Origin: DATJUF01 sp035524095 | Lineage (GTDB): Bacteria; Desulfobacterota; Binatia; Binatales; Binataceae | Direction of reading: 5' to 3' | Length of the DNA: 14,617 nucleotides | Assembly (NCBI GenBank): GCA_035524095.1 | Contig: DATKPK010000157.1 | Coordinates: forward strand, 1 to 14,617 | Shown here: piece by piece, positions 13,271-14,617 of the stretch | Layout: every line of letters starts with the position of its first letter | How positions within the stretch are numbered: position 1 is the first letter of the stretch | Notes under the pieces: model-generated | Databases searched by the model: none | The model's input: only the letters and a program-made list of their open reading frames with translations | What the model was told of the DNA's origin: nothing | Translations under genes and position numbers: made by a program

Positions 13271-13795
13271 ATGAGCAGTTTGCTCCATAGTAGCTCTCTT
13301 CAACAGGCCCGTTTCGAAGCCGCACCGAACCATTGGGCTAAAGGGCGGCGCTCGTTGAAAAGAGGAATCGTTACACTGATTGGATTGGCGCTGATCACTG
13401 CTACTAGCACTGCTTGGGCGAATGAGATCACGAGAGGCCGAGCTACATACTTGCAATATTGTGCCTCTTGCCATGGCCTCACGGCTGATGGAGACGGTCC
13501 CGTCGCTCCTAGCCTTTCCATCCCGCCAGCTAATTTGCGCAGGCTCGGGGAGCGCTATGGAAACCCGCTGCCCGAAGACCAAATCGCCCGCTTCATCGAC
13601 GGGCGGGCGGATGTAAGGGCTCACGGCCCGCGCGATATGCCGGTCTGGGGTTTCCGCTTCTATCCTAAAGCGCACGGCAATGAACGCGCGATAAGCAATC
13701 GCATCGCCGATCTGGTCGCTTATCTGCAGTCGATCCAGACCGCAGCACACGTCGCATCAAACAGAATAAAGTGCTGGTTAAGCGGCCGTGCATAG
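13271..13795 (+). CDS. Small c-type cytochrome, exported
   Basis: Numbering is from an ATG at 13223, which would overlap the Hsp20 stop; the frame has further starts at ATG 13271 and TTG 13355, and none has a strong ribosome binding site. A hydrophobic segment (about 48-62, IVTLIGLALITATST) ends in AWA at 64-66, a good signal-peptidase site. A TTG start would leave an ordinary 22-residue signal peptide, while the longer starts give an unusually long one. The mature part (about 124 residues) carries one heme-binding C80-A-S-C83-H84 and the axial Met139 in DMPVWG, typical of class I monoheme cytochromes. DGDGPVAPSL and IADLVAYLQSIQ are also usual. It is a periplasmic electron carrier. No oxidase or reductase gene is adjacent, so the partner is unknown. 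The tail after about 173 is not conserved-looking. Confidence 0.88.
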   Translation: MSSLLHSSSLQQARFEAAPNHWAKGRRSLKRGIVTLIGLALITATSTAWANEITRGRATYLQYCASCHGLTADGDGPVAPSLSIPPANLRRLGERYGNPLPEDQIARFIDGRADVRAHGPRDMPVWGFRFYPKAHGNERAISNRIADLVAYLQSIQTAAHVASNRIKCWLSGRA

Positions 13796-14452
13796 CCAGT
13801 TGTAATGTGCTCACCCACCTTGCCCTGAGATCTTCGACCTAAATTCTACGAGTCGCGTTAGGGAGTTGTTGAGTTTGTTGTGCGAGCAAATCCGGCCTTC
13901 CGAAATGAGCAGAACTCTCACGATGACCGAGCTCTGCTTCATGTGCCGTCAATCTACGCATGAGCGAGGCTTCTTGCGAGACCCATCTTGCTGCGGACCA
14001 CAACGCTTCTTCTCCAACTGTCGCAAGCCGATTCAGCAAAGTGGTCAACGACCACTACCGATTTCTTTGGATGAAGTTCGACCTTTGCCACCACGCCACC
14101 CCTTGACTTGGCACATCCGGCCGTTGATGCAGCAGCTGGTCACATGCGAGAGCAGCTTAGACATCGCCAGCGGCGGCCAGCTTCCAGAGCGGGCTGATTG
14201 TCGCGGCAAATTCTGAAGCTCTCCTTGACCATTCGCGTTGGCGCTCATGATCGCTCGCGGCCGGCGATTACGTCTATCGATACTTTATCGGTGTCAGTAA
14301 GCGGGATCGGAACGAAGAGAATTTACTTCAGCTTTAATAAAGTTCCGGTTCAAAGGGTGGCAGTTTGTTTCTGAGGCATGACATGTGAAATGCATCGGTA
14401 GGAATGTTCTTGCAAAGCCAATACGCATGACCGGCTAGTTCGGAGTCTCATC
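13796..14452. other. Gene-poor stretch before the insertion sequence
   Basis: About 650 bp without a convincing gene. A plus-strand frame (13866-14216) has a composition unlike protein and is probably chance. The minus strand holds a more protein-like frame at 13839-14048. No tRNA, repeat array or clear terminator was seen. Decayed coding DNA beside an insertion sequence is a plausible reading. Confidence 0.45.
13839..14048 (-). pseudogene. Uncharacterised ORF, possibly a decayed gene
   Basis: This minus frame opens after a TAG and could start at TTG 14048, ending at TAG 13839 (69 residues). It reads like natural protein, with GEEALWSAARWVSQEASLMR and HEAELGHRESSAHFGRPDLL, probably two amphipathic helices. 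There is no ATG near its beginning and no ribosome binding site. Upstream, another frame shows VVAKVELHPKKSVVVVDHFA, so a longer gene broken by a frameshift is possible. I do not recognise the family. Confidence 0.25.
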
Positions 14453-14455
14453 TGA

Positions 14456-14493
14456 TTTCGATACTGTGAAACGGCTCTTTTCGATACTGTAAA
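14456..14493 (+). repeat. Tandem transposase-binding repeats at the IS end
   Basis: TTTCGATACTGTGAA (14456-14470) and TTTCGATACTGTAAA (14479-14493) differ at one base and are 23 bp apart. Multiple direct repeats inside the terminus are typical of IS21-family ends, where they bind the transposase. Confidence 0.65.
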
Positions 14494-14545
14494 TTGGCCC
14501 CACCCCGACTAACCCAGCAGACTGCCGAACAGGCGGGAGGCTGGG

Positions 14546-14617
14546 ATGGAGCGGAGGGCAAAGGTGGAGCTGTTCGAGCAGATTCGCAGGGAATACGAGT
14601 TCGGGATTGGGACGATC
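14546..14617 (+). CDS. IS21-family transposase (IstA-like), partial, N-terminal 24 residues
   Basis: From ATG 14546 the frame reads MERRAKVELFEQIRREYEFG and continues open to the window edge. This opening is the N-terminal helix-turn-helix lead-in of IstA-like transposases, which cut and join the element ends together with an IstB ATPase. A GGGAGG ribosome binding site lies about 7 bases upstream. The catalytic DDE domain is beyond the window. Whether the gene is intact cannot be judged. Confidence 0.7.
   Translation, partial: MERRAKVELFEQIRREYEFGIGTI

Larger units (their letters stand above)
14453..14617 (+). mobile_element. Left end of an IS21-like insertion sequence (continues past window)
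   Basis: The element seems to begin near TG at 14453, since IS21-family ends open with TG, followed by two copies of a 15-base repeat and then a transposase start. The right end, second gene (IstB-type ATPase) and target duplication lie outside the window, so the family call rests on the transposase N-terminus and the repeated terminal boxes. The exact first base is uncertain by a few positions. Confidence 0.6.

Noticed and set aside
13866..14216. 116-codon plus-strand open frame
   Set aside because: Unnatural composition rich in Cys, Pro and Arg, no ribosome binding site, and a more protein-like frame lies on the opposite strand.

Overview
The window looks like a stress and low-oxygen survival island from a proteobacterium of moderate GC content. 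The support is protein-family content: short HPF/RaiA, a BCAM0308-type zinc protein, DUF2267, alpha-crystallin chaperones, phosphoketolase, a SagB/ThcOx-type nitroreductase, a PAS kinase with a sigma-54 activator, and an IS21-like insertion sequence. The exact taxon cannot be read from the sequence. The gene mix recalls, by family content only, the low-oxygen-activated (lxa) type of locus known from Burkholderia cenocepacia.

Layout. From 1 to 3104, six minus-strand genes probably form one operon, read right to left: DUF2267 protein, BCAM0308-family zinc protein, DksA/TraR-like protein (TAATG overlap), Hsp20, HPF/RaiA-like factor, and a ferritin-like protein cut by the window edge. From 3105 to about 3670 no intact gene is convincing, but there are minus-strand coding remnants and a sigma-54-like site. 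From 3674 to 7646 on the plus strand lie an unusual Nramp-family transporter, a PAS histidine kinase and an NtrC-type sigma-54 activator. A lone CheY-like receiver (7703-8101) points the other way. Then, on the plus strand, come a nitroreductase-family protein, phosphoketolase, a two-CBS protein, a frameshifted CBS relic, a second Hsp20 and a small c-type cytochrome. The right end (about 14453 on) is the left terminus of an IS21-like element with the first 24 codons of its transposase; the roughly 650 bp before it hold only weak coding relics.

How it may work together (inference). The kinase/activator pair could drive sigma-54 promoters inside the island; three sites with a good -24 element lie at 3403-3418 (minus), 8239-8254 (minus) and 8473-8488 (plus), two of them with exact GG-N10-GC spacing. 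A perfect CRP/FNR-superfamily palindrome (11861-11878) lies upstream of the CBS gene. The products fit a non-growing or oxygen-limited state: ribosome hibernation, stringent-type RNA polymerase modulation, protein holding, acetyl-phosphate formation without oxygen, nucleotide sensing, and metal and redox handling. Both Hsp20 leaders can fold over their ribosome binding sites, which suggests translational control by temperature.
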